Below are positions 30,850 to 40,172 of a stretch of DNA of 64,000 nt, in pieces. The stretch comes from Hyaloraphidium curvatum (Eukaryota; Monoblepharomycota; Hyaloraphidiomycetes; Hyaloraphidiales; Hyaloraphidiaceae), in contig JAIVFI010000032.1 in assembly GCA_025558095.1 (NCBI GenBank), forward strand, positions 310,001 through 374,000. The letters are read 5' to 3'. The stretch's first letter is position 1, and each line of letters begins with the position of its first letter. The translations under genes were made by a program, and so were the position numbers. The notes under the pieces were generated by a model. That model was given only the letters and a program-made list of their open reading frames with translations, was not told where the DNA came from and made no database searches.

Positions 30850-32511
30850 TCAGGTCGCCCACGTGCCCTCCCAAAGATCGGCCATGATCTCGATCCACTC
30901 TTTCGACACCATGTCCGAGAACGGAACCTCCTCCATCTTCCACGCCTTGCCCTCGGCGTGCTCGATGGAAAAGCAGAGGTTGAATGTGGCCTGCTCCTTG
31001 GTGCACGGGGCCGAGAATGGTGGCTTCAAGCCCGGATCGCCCAAAGAGACGTTGATGGCAGGCGCCGGGTATGCAAACTGCGGGCGCGCCATGAGCGGGC
31101 TCGAGGGATGCAGGCGTCCCGGGGGCCATTGGCCCGTGGCGTTTCTAGCCACCTCGTACCCTCGCTTTCGAACGAGGCGCCGCACGAACGCCCATGGAAG
31201 CAGGTGCTTGAAGCGGGGCGCTTCTCCGTCGCCCCACGAGCAGTTGGCACCGAACCCCGGCGTCGGGGAGTACTTGACAAAGTTTGCATGCAGGAAGAGC
31301 GCCTTGCCGTCCGTCGGCGAGAACTGCACGAGCGAGTGGCCGCAGAAGCCCGGCTTCCCGGCCATCACCCGGAGGTGCTCTGTAAACGGGAGCTCCAGGT
31401 CGAGGATCGACCCTCGCAGGCCAGCTTCGGCGGGCATGTCGCGAACGAGGTAGTACGGTACGCCCAGGGCGAGAAAAGCGAAGCGGAAGGTATCCTTGTC
31501 GCCGAGGAAGATGTCGTACCAGGGCCTGTTCTTTCGCGGCGTAGAGGAGCGGGCAAAGAGGTTGATGCCAAAGACCGGTTCGTCGCTGTAGCCGCGTTCG
31601 TTCATCCACCACGCCAGCCACAGCGCGCGGCGGACGTCCCGGTTTCCCTTGTCGACCAGCATGGCGCCGCTCTCAAACTCCCACTCGTTTCGGCACGGGA
31701 CCTCGAAGATCTCCCACACGCGGCTCTTGGACGTCACGCGCCAGAAGTCGGGCCAGAACAAGGCCCCGACCGCAGCTTCCTGCGAGCCGAAAACCGGTCC
31801 CGGATTCGAAAGAGGCAGAACGTCCGAATCGAGCCATAGCGGCCGCTGGAACTTGGAGAGCAACAAAGCGGCCGGCTTGACCAGGAAGTTCTTCTTCCCG
31901 ACCCGCGGCGTGGGATTCACGACGTCGCTTTCGTTGTGCCCAAAGCTCCGGAAAAAGACCGGTTGAAGGCTGTAGTTGCCCGGATGCCGGGCCTGCAGCC
32001 TGTCCAACTCCGTGTTCAGCGCGTTCCCGGCCACCTCGTGATCAAAATCCGTCGCCACTCCGTACATGTGGAGGAACCAGACCTCCACCGGGAGCGTGCA
32101 TCCCAGGGCGCGGAGGAGGACCACGATGGTGGCCACCCGCGACATCGCCCCCTCCGTGTTCTCCGCCGACATGACGATGCCGTCCGTTCCCGGGTCGAAG
32201 GGCGCGTCGTCCCGCAGTCCGGTCGCGACGTGGCGCTTCCATTTGGTCCTCAGGCGATCCACCTCCAGGTCCGTCAGCCTCTCCGGCACATGGAGGTTCG
32301 AGTTCACGCTCTCCAGGACGTACGGATCGAAGTCCTCCCCGACACAGGACGCATCTCGAGGCCCAGAGGCAAGCGAGACGGCGGCCGGCTCCGATTTGGA
32401 GTGAGGGAGAAGCGAACCGGCCCCGAAACGAAAGAGCAGCGCGGCCGCGGCGAGGGCCGCCAATCGCAGCGGGAGCGCCAGTTTCGGGAACGTTCGAAGC
32501 CGCAGAAACAT
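30850..32511 (-). CDS. GT71 alpha-mannosyltransferase (MNN1/MNN2-like)
   Basis: Golgi type II membrane glycosyltransferase, 553 aa, single exon. A short basic tail precedes a signal-anchor (residues ~15-32), then a stem and the catalytic domain. Family landmarks are GIVMSAENTE, LPVEVWFLHMYG, the DxD motif LWLDSDVLPL (Asp228/Asp230) and LFWPDFWRVT. CRNEWEFESGAMLVDK follows the fungal MNN2-type pattern closely. The enzyme transfers mannose from GDP-mannose to extend or branch wall mannan and protein glycans. This gene is one of the best indications that the organism is a fungus. It lies convergent with the CLC gene (60 bp between stops). Confidence 0.93.
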   Translation of the reverse strand: MFLRLRTFPKLALPLRLAALAAAALLFRFGAGSLLPHSKSEPAAVSLASGPRDASCVGEDFDPYVLESVNSNLHVPERLTDLEVDRLRTKWKRHVATGLRDDAPFDPGTDGIVMSAENTEGAMSRVATIVVLLRALGCTLPVEVWFLHMYGVATDFDHEVAGNALNTELDRLQARHPGNYSLQPVFFRSFGHNESDVVNPTPRVGKKNFLVKPAALLLSKFQRPLWLDSDVLPLSNPGPVFGSQEAAVGALFWPDFWRVTSKSRVWEIFEVPCRNEWEFESGAMLVDKGNRDVRRALWLAWWMNERGYSDEPVFGINLFARSSTPRKNRPWYDIFLGDKDTFRFAFLALGVPYYLVRDMPAEAGLRGSILDLELPFTEHLRVMAGKPGFCGHSLVQFSPTDGKALFLHANFVKYSPTPGFGANCSWGDGEAPRFKHLLPWAFVRRLVRKRGYEVARNATGQWPPGRLHPSSPLMARPQFAYPAPAINVSLGDPGLKPPFSAPCTKEQATFNLCFSIEHAEGKAWKMEEVPFSDMVSKEWIEIMADLWEGTWAT

Positions 32512-32650
32512 AGAAGGGTGGTGGCACCGGGCCTACAGCGGCGCGTTTCGTGCCATATGGTTCGAGAACCATGAAGCGAAAAAGCGGAGGGACGGGCGAA
32601 GCATATCACGCGCAGGCGGCAAGTCGAAATGGCATCTCGGACATGAGAAA

Positions 32651-33922
32651 TCACTTCGAATCCGTAGCTACATCAACGCCATCTCCAGCCACTGACTTTT
32701 CCAGATCGCCGTCGACGGCAACCCCGGGCCAGGTGTTGCGATGGAGCCTGACCGCGTCCCCGTTCGCCCGATACCGCCGCCATCCTGCGTCCGTGCCGAG
32801 CCACCAGTCCCAGGAGAGCAAGGGGATGCCAAAGAAGGCACCGAAGTTACCGGCGTTCTGAGAGTGGTGATCTGGGGAGGGGAAACAAGGGGTTAGGCTC
32901 AGATGGTAGATCGCATCGCGCAATCTACTCACAATCGTGGAAATACTGGGGGCAGAACCAATTGTACGGGATCCAAGGCACCGTGTAGCCGCAGTGGATG
33001 TGCAGATCGTTGCTGATGGTGTAGGCCAGCACGGCAACCTGGGTGAACAGGTCCTGCCCGACGGTGTGAGCCAGGATGAGGTCTGCGATGACGCCCATCA
33101 GGCCGAGGCAGAGTTTCTCCTCCGGCGAGTCCTGGTTGCGAGCAATGAGCGCCGACACGAACGCATTCAGACATGTACCAACCACTAGGTGGCCGTAAAC
33201 GTTGACCGTCTTCATGTCGTGATGCTTTTTGTGTTTAGGCCAAGAGGTGTAGGCTTTGGGCGTGTGCATCCAGCGGTGGAACCAGTAGTCTACCCCAAGG
33301 ACCAGTCAGGCGAGAAGACCAGGGACATTCGGATGTCCTACACATCGTGTCAAAGGCGAAGATGTTGAAGCAGAAACGCGCGACGAAAGCAGGAACAGAG
33401 GGCACCGTCGACGTCGCGATCTCGCCGCGGCTGTAGAATAGGAGCCAGAACGAGAGCTGGTCCCACGGAATAAGCTTGTCGAGTCCCGGCCGGATCTGCG
33501 GCCAAAACTCGTCCTCCAGCCCCGTGTCCTCGTTCTTGCGGTGGGGCAATGTCTTCCATCGGTCAAAGTAGCCGTAGTGGTCCGCGCTGCGGGGGAGGAG
33601 TCGGCCCTCAAGTTTCCCGGACTGTCTCCCGACACACGAACCCGCGGTACAGAAGGAAAGACGGCCAGAACCCGACGTTGTACGCGATCTTGAGCGCGTA
33701 GGACTGCACGACGCCTGTAGCGATCCAGTTCCGCCATTGCTCGGAGAGAAAGCGGGGCAGAATCGAGGCTAGCGAGGCGACGGATCGCCCGACGACTCCG
33801 GTCCACGCGTCTCGTAGCCAAAAAGGAAACACAGGCCAGCCCGGGCCGGGAAAGAGCGCAAAACGCGCAAATCGATATGGAGACGAGCTCGTGGACCCCG
33901 CGAGGGGCTCGAGCCACCCCAT
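32651..33922 (-). CDS. Fatty acid/sterol hydroxylase superfamily protein
   Basis: Di-iron membrane oxidase, 369 aa. Exons: 33922-33636, 33586-33342, 33289-32933, 32871-32651. Joins rebuild FVADHYGYFD, DTMYYWFHRWMH and FHDYHHSQN. All three histidine clusters are present: HRWMH (182-186), HKKHH (197-201) and HDYHH (295-299), matching the HX3H/HX2HH/HX2HH pattern of C-5 sterol desaturase, sphingolipid hydroxylase and alkylglycerol monooxygenase relatives. Several hydrophobic segments surround the clusters, and SWDWWLGTD near the C-terminus matches the family's D-x-L-F-G-T region. ER location is inferred. The exact substrate (sterol, ceramide or fatty acid) is undecided. Start at 33922 is the first in-frame ATG. 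Confidence 0.9.
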
Positions 33923-34139
33923 GTCGATGTGGGTGGGCAGCAGGCGGAGGATTCGGACGGGGCTGATCGTTCCGCTCCGAGTCCTCTGCGTTCTGCTCCT
34001 GGCGGAAGAAGCACATCTGTATCCCACCTGTTTGCCACAACGCAGAGTCAATGAATTTCCGTCGATCTACTCGGGTACATGTTTTCCGTTGCTTCCTCCC
34101 TCCAACGGCACGGGAACCCGGTCGTCATCAGGCTAGCTT

Positions 34140-35423
34140 TCAGATTTCGTCGAGATCGGAATCCGAGTCCGACACGGCCATGACCTCATCCCTCACATCG
34201 TTGTCCCAGCGTCCAATCTCTGCGTTCTCCAACGACTCCCAGAAGAGGATTTCGCGCTTCATCGCCCTCATCCGGGCGACCGTCAAGTCCTCCAAGTTCT
34301 CGTCTTCCGAGGGGCAAAAAAGTGTGAAGACGAGCCGAACGTGGCCCGACTTCAGCGCGGTTGCGATGCCATCAAGAACGGCGGCCGGACGTCCGGTGAC
34401 GTGGACGACAAAGGCTTGAAGTTCCTCAAGATTCGGAGGGAGGCCAGAGAGAAACAGATCGGGGTCGAAATTGTCAAATGAAAGTGTGCGCACGGAACGC
34501 AAGCCCGTGATCAATTCCCAGCATGGTTCCGATGGAGATTCGGAATCACTTTCCCCGTCCCATACGATCGCCGTTGGACTGAATCCTTCCATATCCAGGG
34601 CAAGCCGAAGATCGCCGACGTTAAGATATGTCCACGTTCTGATCTTTTGTCGGAACTGCGCGGGCAGCCACTCTTTAAGGGTCTCATTGCTCAAGTGCCG
34701 CAGGCCCCAGAGCTCGCAATCGACGGACTCCAAACACGGGCAGCGGTCCACCAGTCCGTGGAAGAGAGTTCGGTTGGGTCTACCAGCGTAGGAGAAAACA
34801 CTGAGCCGCGGCATGTGGTCGAACCAGCCCGGTTCGTCCGCTTCTCCTTTCACGCAAAGCCGCAACTCCCTAAGATTATCTTTGCGAAGCTCGCTGAACA
34901 CCATTCGCACGTCCCGCCAGGATGCAAAAGTGAATGAGCCATTTTGGAGACCCGTGCAGGCGTAAAGGAGCCGGCGGAACCGTTCGACCATGCCGCTTTC
35001 CCAACACGTGAGATCGAGTACCAGGGTCCGCACGGACTCGAACTTGTCTGTCGTCGGGTAGTAGCGTTCAGGAACAAAGTTCTTGACGGCACGCTCCGGG
35101 TAGAACATTTGCCGGATGTCGAGCTCCGACAGGAAGCGCGGCCTCACAAGGTCGCGGAACTCCCGGCACGCCAGCATCATCCGAAGCAAGACGGGAGAGC
35201 GCGGAGGAAAGTACGCGGCGATACTGAGCACCAGCTCGGGCGGCAGCGTCGGCACAGGGGCAACGGGGCTCGGTTCCGTGTCACGAGACGCGTCCGCGCC
35301 GCAACCCGCTTGCGCAAGCCGCTCGTGGAGCGCTACGACTTCGGCGCGCAGGGCAGCAACTTCGGAGTGGAGTCCAGCATTTTCCGCCCGGAGCAGCGCG
35401 TTTTCTGCAGCGAGAGTCGCCAT
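34140..35423 (-). CDS. F-box-like protein with N-terminal coiled coil, copy 1
   Basis: A 427-aa single-exon protein, start at 35423. Residues 1-40 form a short coiled coil (AENALLRAENAGLHSEVAALRAEV). A putative F-box follows (PTLPPELVLSIAAYFPPRSPVLLRMMLACREFRDLVRP). The rest is a solenoid-like region with LRR-like strands and ends in an acidic Ser/Asp tail (SDSDSDLDEI). It is a tandem paralogue of the gene at 35505-36797. F-box proteins bring substrates to SCF ubiquitin ligases, but the F-box match is from pattern only. No other domain is recognised. Confidence 0.75.
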   Translation of the reverse strand: MATLAAENALLRAENAGLHSEVAALRAEVVALHERLAQAGCGADASRDTEPSPVAPVPTLPPELVLSIAAYFPPRSPVLLRMMLACREFRDLVRPRFLSELDIRQMFYPERAVKNFVPERYYPTTDKFESVRTLVLDLTCWESGMVERFRRLLYACTGLQNGSFTFASWRDVRMVFSELRKDNLRELRLCVKGEADEPGWFDHMPRLSVFSYAGRPNRTLFHGLVDRCPCLESVDCELWGLRHLSNETLKEWLPAQFRQKIRTWTYLNVGDLRLALDMEGFSPTAIVWDGESDSESPSEPCWELITGLRSVRTLSFDNFDPDLFLSGLPPNLEELQAFVVHVTGRPAAVLDGIATALKSGHVRLVFTLFCPSEDENLEDLTVARMRAMKREILFWESLENAEIGRWDNDVRDEVMAVSDSDSDLDEI

Positions 35424-35504
35424 TGACGCGCGATTTCGGTGTACCGTCGCTCGTCATGCATCGCATCATCGATCTCCACCGCGCACTACATTTGAAGAAC
35501 CTCG

Positions 35505-36797
35505 CTATTCATCGAGCTCGTCGCCATCCGAATCGTCCGCATCCGACACGGCCATGATGGCCGATCTCCCATCGTTGCTCCAGTATTCGATCCCCGCGTT
35601 CTCCAGCGACTCCCAGAAGAGCACTTCCCGCTTCATCGCCTTCATTTCGCCGACCGTCAGGCGCTCCGCTGCACTCTCGCCCGAACGTGGGCAGTAGAGG
35701 TCCACGAAGAGGCGGAGATTCGTCCCGGCGAGCTTCGCAGCTATGGCTCCGAGCACGGCGGGCGGCAGTCCGCTGACGTCGACGGTCCCGGTTCGGAGCT
35801 CCTCGAGATTCGGAGGTAGGCCGAGGAGAAGGAGCTCCGGATCGAAAGTTTCAAGCCAAAGCGTGCGCAAGCGAGACAGGCCCGTGATCGATCTCCAGCA
35901 TGCTTCCGAAGGGAAAGAGATGTCTTCGATGTCTTCGCCAGGCATGATCGATGTTGGGTCGAAGCCATTCAGAGAGAGGGCGACCGAAAGAGCGGCGGGA
36001 TGAAGGCACGTCCAAGTCCTGATTTTCCGAACGAACTTCGCCGGCAGAAGGTGGTTCAAGGTCTCATGATCCAGTGCCCACGGGAGCCACAGCTCGCAGT
36101 CCACGGACTCCAAAGATGGACATTGCTCCACCACTCCGCGGAAGAACGCTCGGCTGGGTGCACCGGCGTAGGAGAAGACCTTGAGAGACCGCGTGCGCTC
36201 GTACCAACCCGCACCATCAGGTTCTCCTTCCATTCGAAGCCTCAGCTCCGTCAGGTTCTCTGCGCGGATATGATGGAGCGCTGCTCGCGCGTCCTCCCAG
36301 GATGAGAAGGAGAACGAGGCATTTTGCAGCTTCGTGCACGCTTCAATGAGTGTCTGGAATCGACCGAACATGTCGGTTTCCCATCGCCCGAGATCGAGAT
36401 CCAGGGTCCGCACAGCTTCGAACCCGATCCTGCTTGGATCACGGCGGTGTGCGAGCACGAAGTTCATCAAGGCACTCTCCGGGTAGAACATCCCGCGGAG
36501 GTCGAGCTCCGACAGGAAGCGAGGTGCGACGAGGTCGTGGAAAGCCCTGCAGGCCAACATCATCCGGAGCAGGGTGGGCGACCGGGGCGGGAAGTACGAG
36601 GCAACCTTCAGAACCAGCTCTGGTGGCAGCGTAGGAACTTCGACCGCCTCGGGGTCCGGCCGGAGTTCGGGCGACGGGTGCGCCTCAAGCCCCGCCCGGG
36701 CGAGCAGCTCGCGAAGCTGCGCGACTTCCGCCTTCAGAGAAACATTCTCGGCACGGAGCTCCGCGATGAGCTCGTTTTCGTCGGCGAGGGCGGCCAT
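35505..36797 (-). CDS. F-box-like protein with N-terminal coiled coil, copy 2
   Basis: A 430-aa tandem paralogue of the gene at 34140-35423, same strand, 81 bp apart. Start at 36797 (MAALADENEL). The open frame continues upstream, but that part overlaps the divergent SM-protein gene. Coiled coil (ELRAENVSLKAEVAQLRELL), then F-box-like VPTLPPELVLKVASYFPPRSP and RFLSELDLRGMFYPES, followed by repeats such as CPSLESVDCELW that are shared nearly word for word with copy 1. It ends in an acidic tail (DADDSDGDELDE). The conserved lengths and positions show a recent duplication. Substrate specificity is unknown. Confidence 0.78.
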   Translation of the reverse strand: MAALADENELIAELRAENVSLKAEVAQLRELLARAGLEAHPSPELRPDPEAVEVPTLPPELVLKVASYFPPRSPTLLRMMLACRAFHDLVAPRFLSELDLRGMFYPESALMNFVLAHRRDPSRIGFEAVRTLDLDLGRWETDMFGRFQTLIEACTKLQNASFSFSSWEDARAALHHIRAENLTELRLRMEGEPDGAGWYERTRSLKVFSYAGAPSRAFFRGVVEQCPSLESVDCELWLPWALDHETLNHLLPAKFVRKIRTWTCLHPAALSVALSLNGFDPTSIMPGEDIEDISFPSEACWRSITGLSRLRTLWLETFDPELLLLGLPPNLEELRTGTVDVSGLPPAVLGAIAAKLAGTNLRLFVDLYCPRSGESAAERLTVGEMKAMKREVLFWESLENAGIEYWSNDGRSAIMAVSDADDSDGDELDE

Positions 36798-36857
36798 TGC
36801 GAAGCGGTGTTCGAGTCGATGGGCCGCGTGATTGAACGACACGTCAACCTCCCTACG
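36798..36857. promoter_or_regulatory. Very short bidirectional promoter region
   Basis: Only 60 bp separate the divergent ATGs of the F-box-like gene (36797) and the SCFD2-like gene (36858). Promoter elements must overlap or reach into coding sequence. No TATA box is evident. Confidence 0.4.
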
Positions 36858-39212
36858 ATGTCCTTCCCCGGCGGCGCGTTCGCGCTGCCGACGCCGCTGC
36901 TCACCGAAGCAACGCGGCGGTTGGCGTCTCCGACCGGCCTCCGCGGGCTGCGCGGCGCGGCGGTGTTTGTCGACGCGTCCGCGGCGGCCGCGCTGCGGTG
37001 GTCCCCGCCGGGCGGGTTGGCCGGGCTGCTGCTCGAAAGGGGCGGGGCGGCGTCGGTGCAGGACATTTCCAGCATCAGACTGGAGGACGACGACGCGTCG
37101 GAGGTCGCAGCGGAGGGCGCCGAGGACTTTGAACCCCTGAGGCCCGCCCAATCCCGCCGCGCCGCGTTCGTGGTCGCCGCACCGCTGCCGTACCATTTGA
37201 GGCGGATCCGCCGCGCGCTGCTCTCTCACGGCTACGAGAAATGCACCGTGTTCTCGGCACTGGACGAGGCGGCGCACGCGCAGCTGGCCGAAGCGCCCTA
37301 TCCCGCCCAGGGCCGCGAGCGGGGCGACGAGGACACGGGGAACGAGCCCGAATATGCCCGCCAGCTGTGGATCGAGTGCCGCAAGGGCGGCGGCAGCTGG
37401 GAGCGCGACGCGGACGACGCGTACTTTGCCGCCGCCGAGATGCGGCTGCGACACTGGCTGCTCGAGGGCCGGGAGAGGCACCCGCCGCCCGAGGGCGCGG
37501 AGCCTTTCGGCGAGCCCGAGGTCTCCGTCCTGCACTTCCCACTGGCGCTGTACGCGCCCATTTCGGACCGCTTCTTGCTGCTGCCGGCAAGCGACATGTT
37601 CCCGCTGCTGGATCCGGACCGCCACATCGCCGACCAGGAGCCCAGGCTCGGCAACCTCTCCCCCGTGGTGCAGCGCCGCTTCCTCCTCGCCGCCGGCGCC
37701 CTTTCCTCCCTCCTGGATGCCCTAGACGTGCAGGACCACGTCTACAGCGCCGGCCGCTCCGCCGGTCTCCTCGCCCGCGTCCTCACCACGCAGTTTGCCA
37801 CCACCCCGCGCCGACGTTCCTCTCGCACCGCATCCCTCGTCATCCTCGACCGCACCCTCGACATAATTCCACCGGCCTCGGCGCCGGACAACCTCTTGGA
37901 CCAGGCACTCGCCGTTTTGCCCCGCGACACCCCTTACGACGCCTCCGTCCCCTCGGACTTCCTCCTCCCCCTCTTCACCCCGCGCCTCCCCCTCTCCCAC
38001 GGCATGGACCCCTCCAAGCTCCCCCTCCTCGGCACCATCCTTTCCCACCCCGCGCGGGAATCCCTCGCCCGGGTGCGCAAGAAGCTCGCCGACGCCGTGA
38101 ACCGCGACGGGCCCGAGGAGTTCCGCACCCCCGGCAAGCTCCCCGGCCGCGTGACCGCGGCGCAGCTCAACAGGCTGCTGTCGGCCTTCAGGGGGGATGA
38201 GGAGAACCTGCTGCGGCATGCGGGGGCGGTGGAGGCGGCGGCGATCGCGGCGGGGGTGCTGCAGCGGCAGGCAGGGCTGGAGGAGAGGCTGGGGACGGAG
38301 AAAGTGCTGCTGCTGGGGCTGGCGCAGGGGGACGAGGAGGCGGTCGAGGGGGCGGTGGAGCAGTGGAGGTCGCTTCTGCCCGAGGAAACGTCGAGCGAGG
38401 AGGGGAGGCAGAAGTTTGCTGCGGCGGTGGGGCTGCTGGTCAACGTTTGGATGCGGCTGCCGCGGCCCGACAGGGGGCTGGCGGGGAGGGTGAGGGAGGC
38501 GCTGCTAAAGTGCCTGCTCGCTGAGCCGCCGGCATCGGACGACGAAGCCGGGGAGCCCGAGGCGGACGAGGAGTTTGACGCCGATTGGGGCTGGGGCCAG
38601 GAAGGCGGGTCCTCCCCTCCCCGCGCGGAAAAGGCGCCCAAGCCCGACGCCGAGGACCGCTACCGCGCGTGGAAGGAGCGCAAGCGCACGCTCGAGTTCG
38701 AGGCCGACGTGTTCATGGAGCGCCTCGAGGCGCTGCGGCGGCAGCAATCCCGCATCTTTTCCGAACCGGGCGCCGACTACGCGCCGCTGGTGCGCAGGGT
38801 GGCGGCGGAGCTCACTTCCCCGCGCTCGCAACTCGCCTCGCGCGCGGGCGCGCTGACATCTGCCGCCTCCGCCCTGGGCTCGTGGCTTCAGAAGCCCGGA
38901 GAAGCCGCGGGCGGAGAAGAGCTGAAGCACCACTCGTACGGGCTCATCAGCTACGCCGCCTCCTCCGTCGCCGGCGGCCTCGCGGGGGTGCTCAAGACGG
39001 TGCAGACGGCGGCGATGAAGACGATCGAGCCCGGCGGGAACAAGGTGCTCATCCTGTTCGTGCTCGGGGGGATCACGGGCGGCGAGGTGCAGGCGGCGGT
39101 GGAAGCGTGGGAGGCGAGCAGGGGAGGGGTGGAGGAGCTGATTGTGGGGTCGGGGAGCATGGCGGGGGATGTTTTCGAGAGGCTGGGAGGGGAGCTGTTG
39201 TCGACGCCTTGA
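36858..39212 (+). CDS. SCFD2: Sec1/Munc18-family protein, SCFD2-like
   Basis: A 784-aa single-exon SM-family protein, start at 36858 (MSFPGGAFAL). SM proteins clasp SNARE bundles in vesicle fusion, and SCFD2 is an atypical ER-Golgi-associated member. Matching blocks are ASLVILDRTLDIIPP (domain 2 start), the helix SLARVRKKLADAVNRD followed by PGRVTAAQLNRLLSAF, characteristic of SCFD2 rather than Sly1 or Vps45, and a C-terminal VLILFVLGGITGGEVQAA strand that parallels the last SM domain. An acidic loop (DDEAGEPEADEEFD) interrupts the C-terminal region. Length is somewhat above the animal protein (~680 aa), as the loops are expanded. It is divergent from the F-box-like gene. Confidence 0.8.
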   Translation: MSFPGGAFALPTPLLTEATRRLASPTGLRGLRGAAVFVDASAAAALRWSPPGGLAGLLLERGGAASVQDISSIRLEDDDASEVAAEGAEDFEPLRPAQSRRAAFVVAAPLPYHLRRIRRALLSHGYEKCTVFSALDEAAHAQLAEAPYPAQGRERGDEDTGNEPEYARQLWIECRKGGGSWERDADDAYFAAAEMRLRHWLLEGRERHPPPEGAEPFGEPEVSVLHFPLALYAPISDRFLLLPASDMFPLLDPDRHIADQEPRLGNLSPVVQRRFLLAAGALSSLLDALDVQDHVYSAGRSAGLLARVLTTQFATTPRRRSSRTASLVILDRTLDIIPPASAPDNLLDQALAVLPRDTPYDASVPSDFLLPLFTPRLPLSHGMDPSKLPLLGTILSHPARESLARVRKKLADAVNRDGPEEFRTPGKLPGRVTAAQLNRLLSAFRGDEENLLRHAGAVEAAAIAAGVLQRQAGLEERLGTEKVLLLGLAQGDEEAVEGAVEQWRSLLPEETSSEEGRQKFAAAVGLLVNVWMRLPRPDRGLAGRVREALLKCLLAEPPASDDEAGEPEADEEFDADWGWGQEGGSSPPRAEKAPKPDAEDRYRAWKERKRTLEFEADVFMERLEALRRQQSRIFSEPGADYAPLVRRVAAELTSPRSQLASRAGALTSAASALGSWLQKPGEAAGGEELKHHSYGLISYAASSVAGGLAGVLKTVQTAAMKTIEPGGNKVLILFVLGGITGGEVQAAVEAWEASRGGVEELIVGSGSMAGDVFERLGGELLSTP

Positions 39213-39386
39213 ATGAACGCGATGGTCTTCCCGAAGATTGCGAAGAGAAAGGAATGGAAGCGGACGACAACCAAGCAGCGCGCGCGGGGATTCGAGTGTG
39301 TTGATATGCTTTCTGTGGTGCAGCGCTCGAGAGCAACCGACACTTGAGTCATCGGTCGTGAACTCGTCCAGTCACCCCTCAACGCG

Positions 39387-40034
39387 ATGGAAGCTCCCAC
39401 AGTTCCCGAACTCCCTACAGAGATCCTGCTCATTATAATGGAGCTGCTCGCCTCCCGTCGTTGCCGGCGCACTCTCTTGTCCTTGGGTCTCGCGAGCCGG
39501 GCCGCCTGGGAGTTTGTGCGGCCCGTGCTCCACCGGAAGCTGGAGGTCACGGACGGCAACTACGCGGCCGTGATGACCCTGTTCGCATACGAGGGGGAGC
39601 AGGGACCCCGCTTTAGGGAACTGGTCTTGGAAGTGGATTGCGCGGACGCCTGGTCGCTGCTCATTCGGCGATCCCCGGTCCTCGCCGAGGTGCACTCCCT
39701 TACGTTGATGCTGCGAGGCGATCTAGCCTACATTCACACGATTTGTGAAGAGCTGTCTCGATTTCCCCGGGTTGTTGCTGTCGCATTGGACAATTGGGAC
39801 CCGTTGAGGCTCGTGGTCTACAGCTCTCCGCCGGAGCTCGTCTTAGTTTCTCCAAAACCGACGAGGCTGCTGTTCGAAGGAGATCAAAGGGAGCACGCAG
39901 TGCGTTATGTGAAGGAGCAGAGGCGTCCGCACACCCGAGTCACGGTCAGGGGACTGCAGCCATCGTATGGGACCAGCGTCGAGGAGCAGGCGGCCTTTTG
40001 GCGGTCGCTGCCCAACACGACCGTCGAGCCGTGA
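39387..40034 (+). CDS. Small F-box-like protein
   Basis: A 215-aa single-exon protein, start at 39387 (MEAPTVPELP). The first ~45 residues resemble an F-box (VPELPTEILLIIMELLASRRCRRTLLSLGLASRAAWEFVRP). The remainder has alternating strand/helix content (FRELVLEVDC; VHSLTLMLRGD) like a short LRR-type solenoid. It is not closely similar to the two tandem F-box-like genes upstream but belongs to the same general type. Substrate and partners are unknown. Confidence 0.6.
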   Translation: MEAPTVPELPTEILLIIMELLASRRCRRTLLSLGLASRAAWEFVRPVLHRKLEVTDGNYAAVMTLFAYEGEQGPRFRELVLEVDCADAWSLLIRRSPVLAEVHSLTLMLRGDLAYIHTICEELSRFPRVVAVALDNWDPLRLVVYSSPPELVLVSPKPTRLLFEGDQREHAVRYVKEQRRPHTRVTVRGLQPSYGTSVEEQAAFWRSLPNTTVEP

Positions 40035-40172
40035 CGTTAGTGTACAACTGAGGTTTTACGGTGTATCGCTTCTAGAGTTTAACGGAAAGCTCATCTTCAA
40101 CGCCTCGGAAAGCGACCAGTCGGCGCCGTAGTGACGAGTGTCCCAACTCCACTTCCCTCTCCACCAACCACG

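Noticed and set aside
35505-37625. 706-codon frame that would extend the second F-box-like protein upstream past 36797
   Set aside because: The N-terminal part lies on the opposite strand of the SCFD2-like gene and is basic low-complexity. Similarity to the tandem paralogue begins only at 36797.
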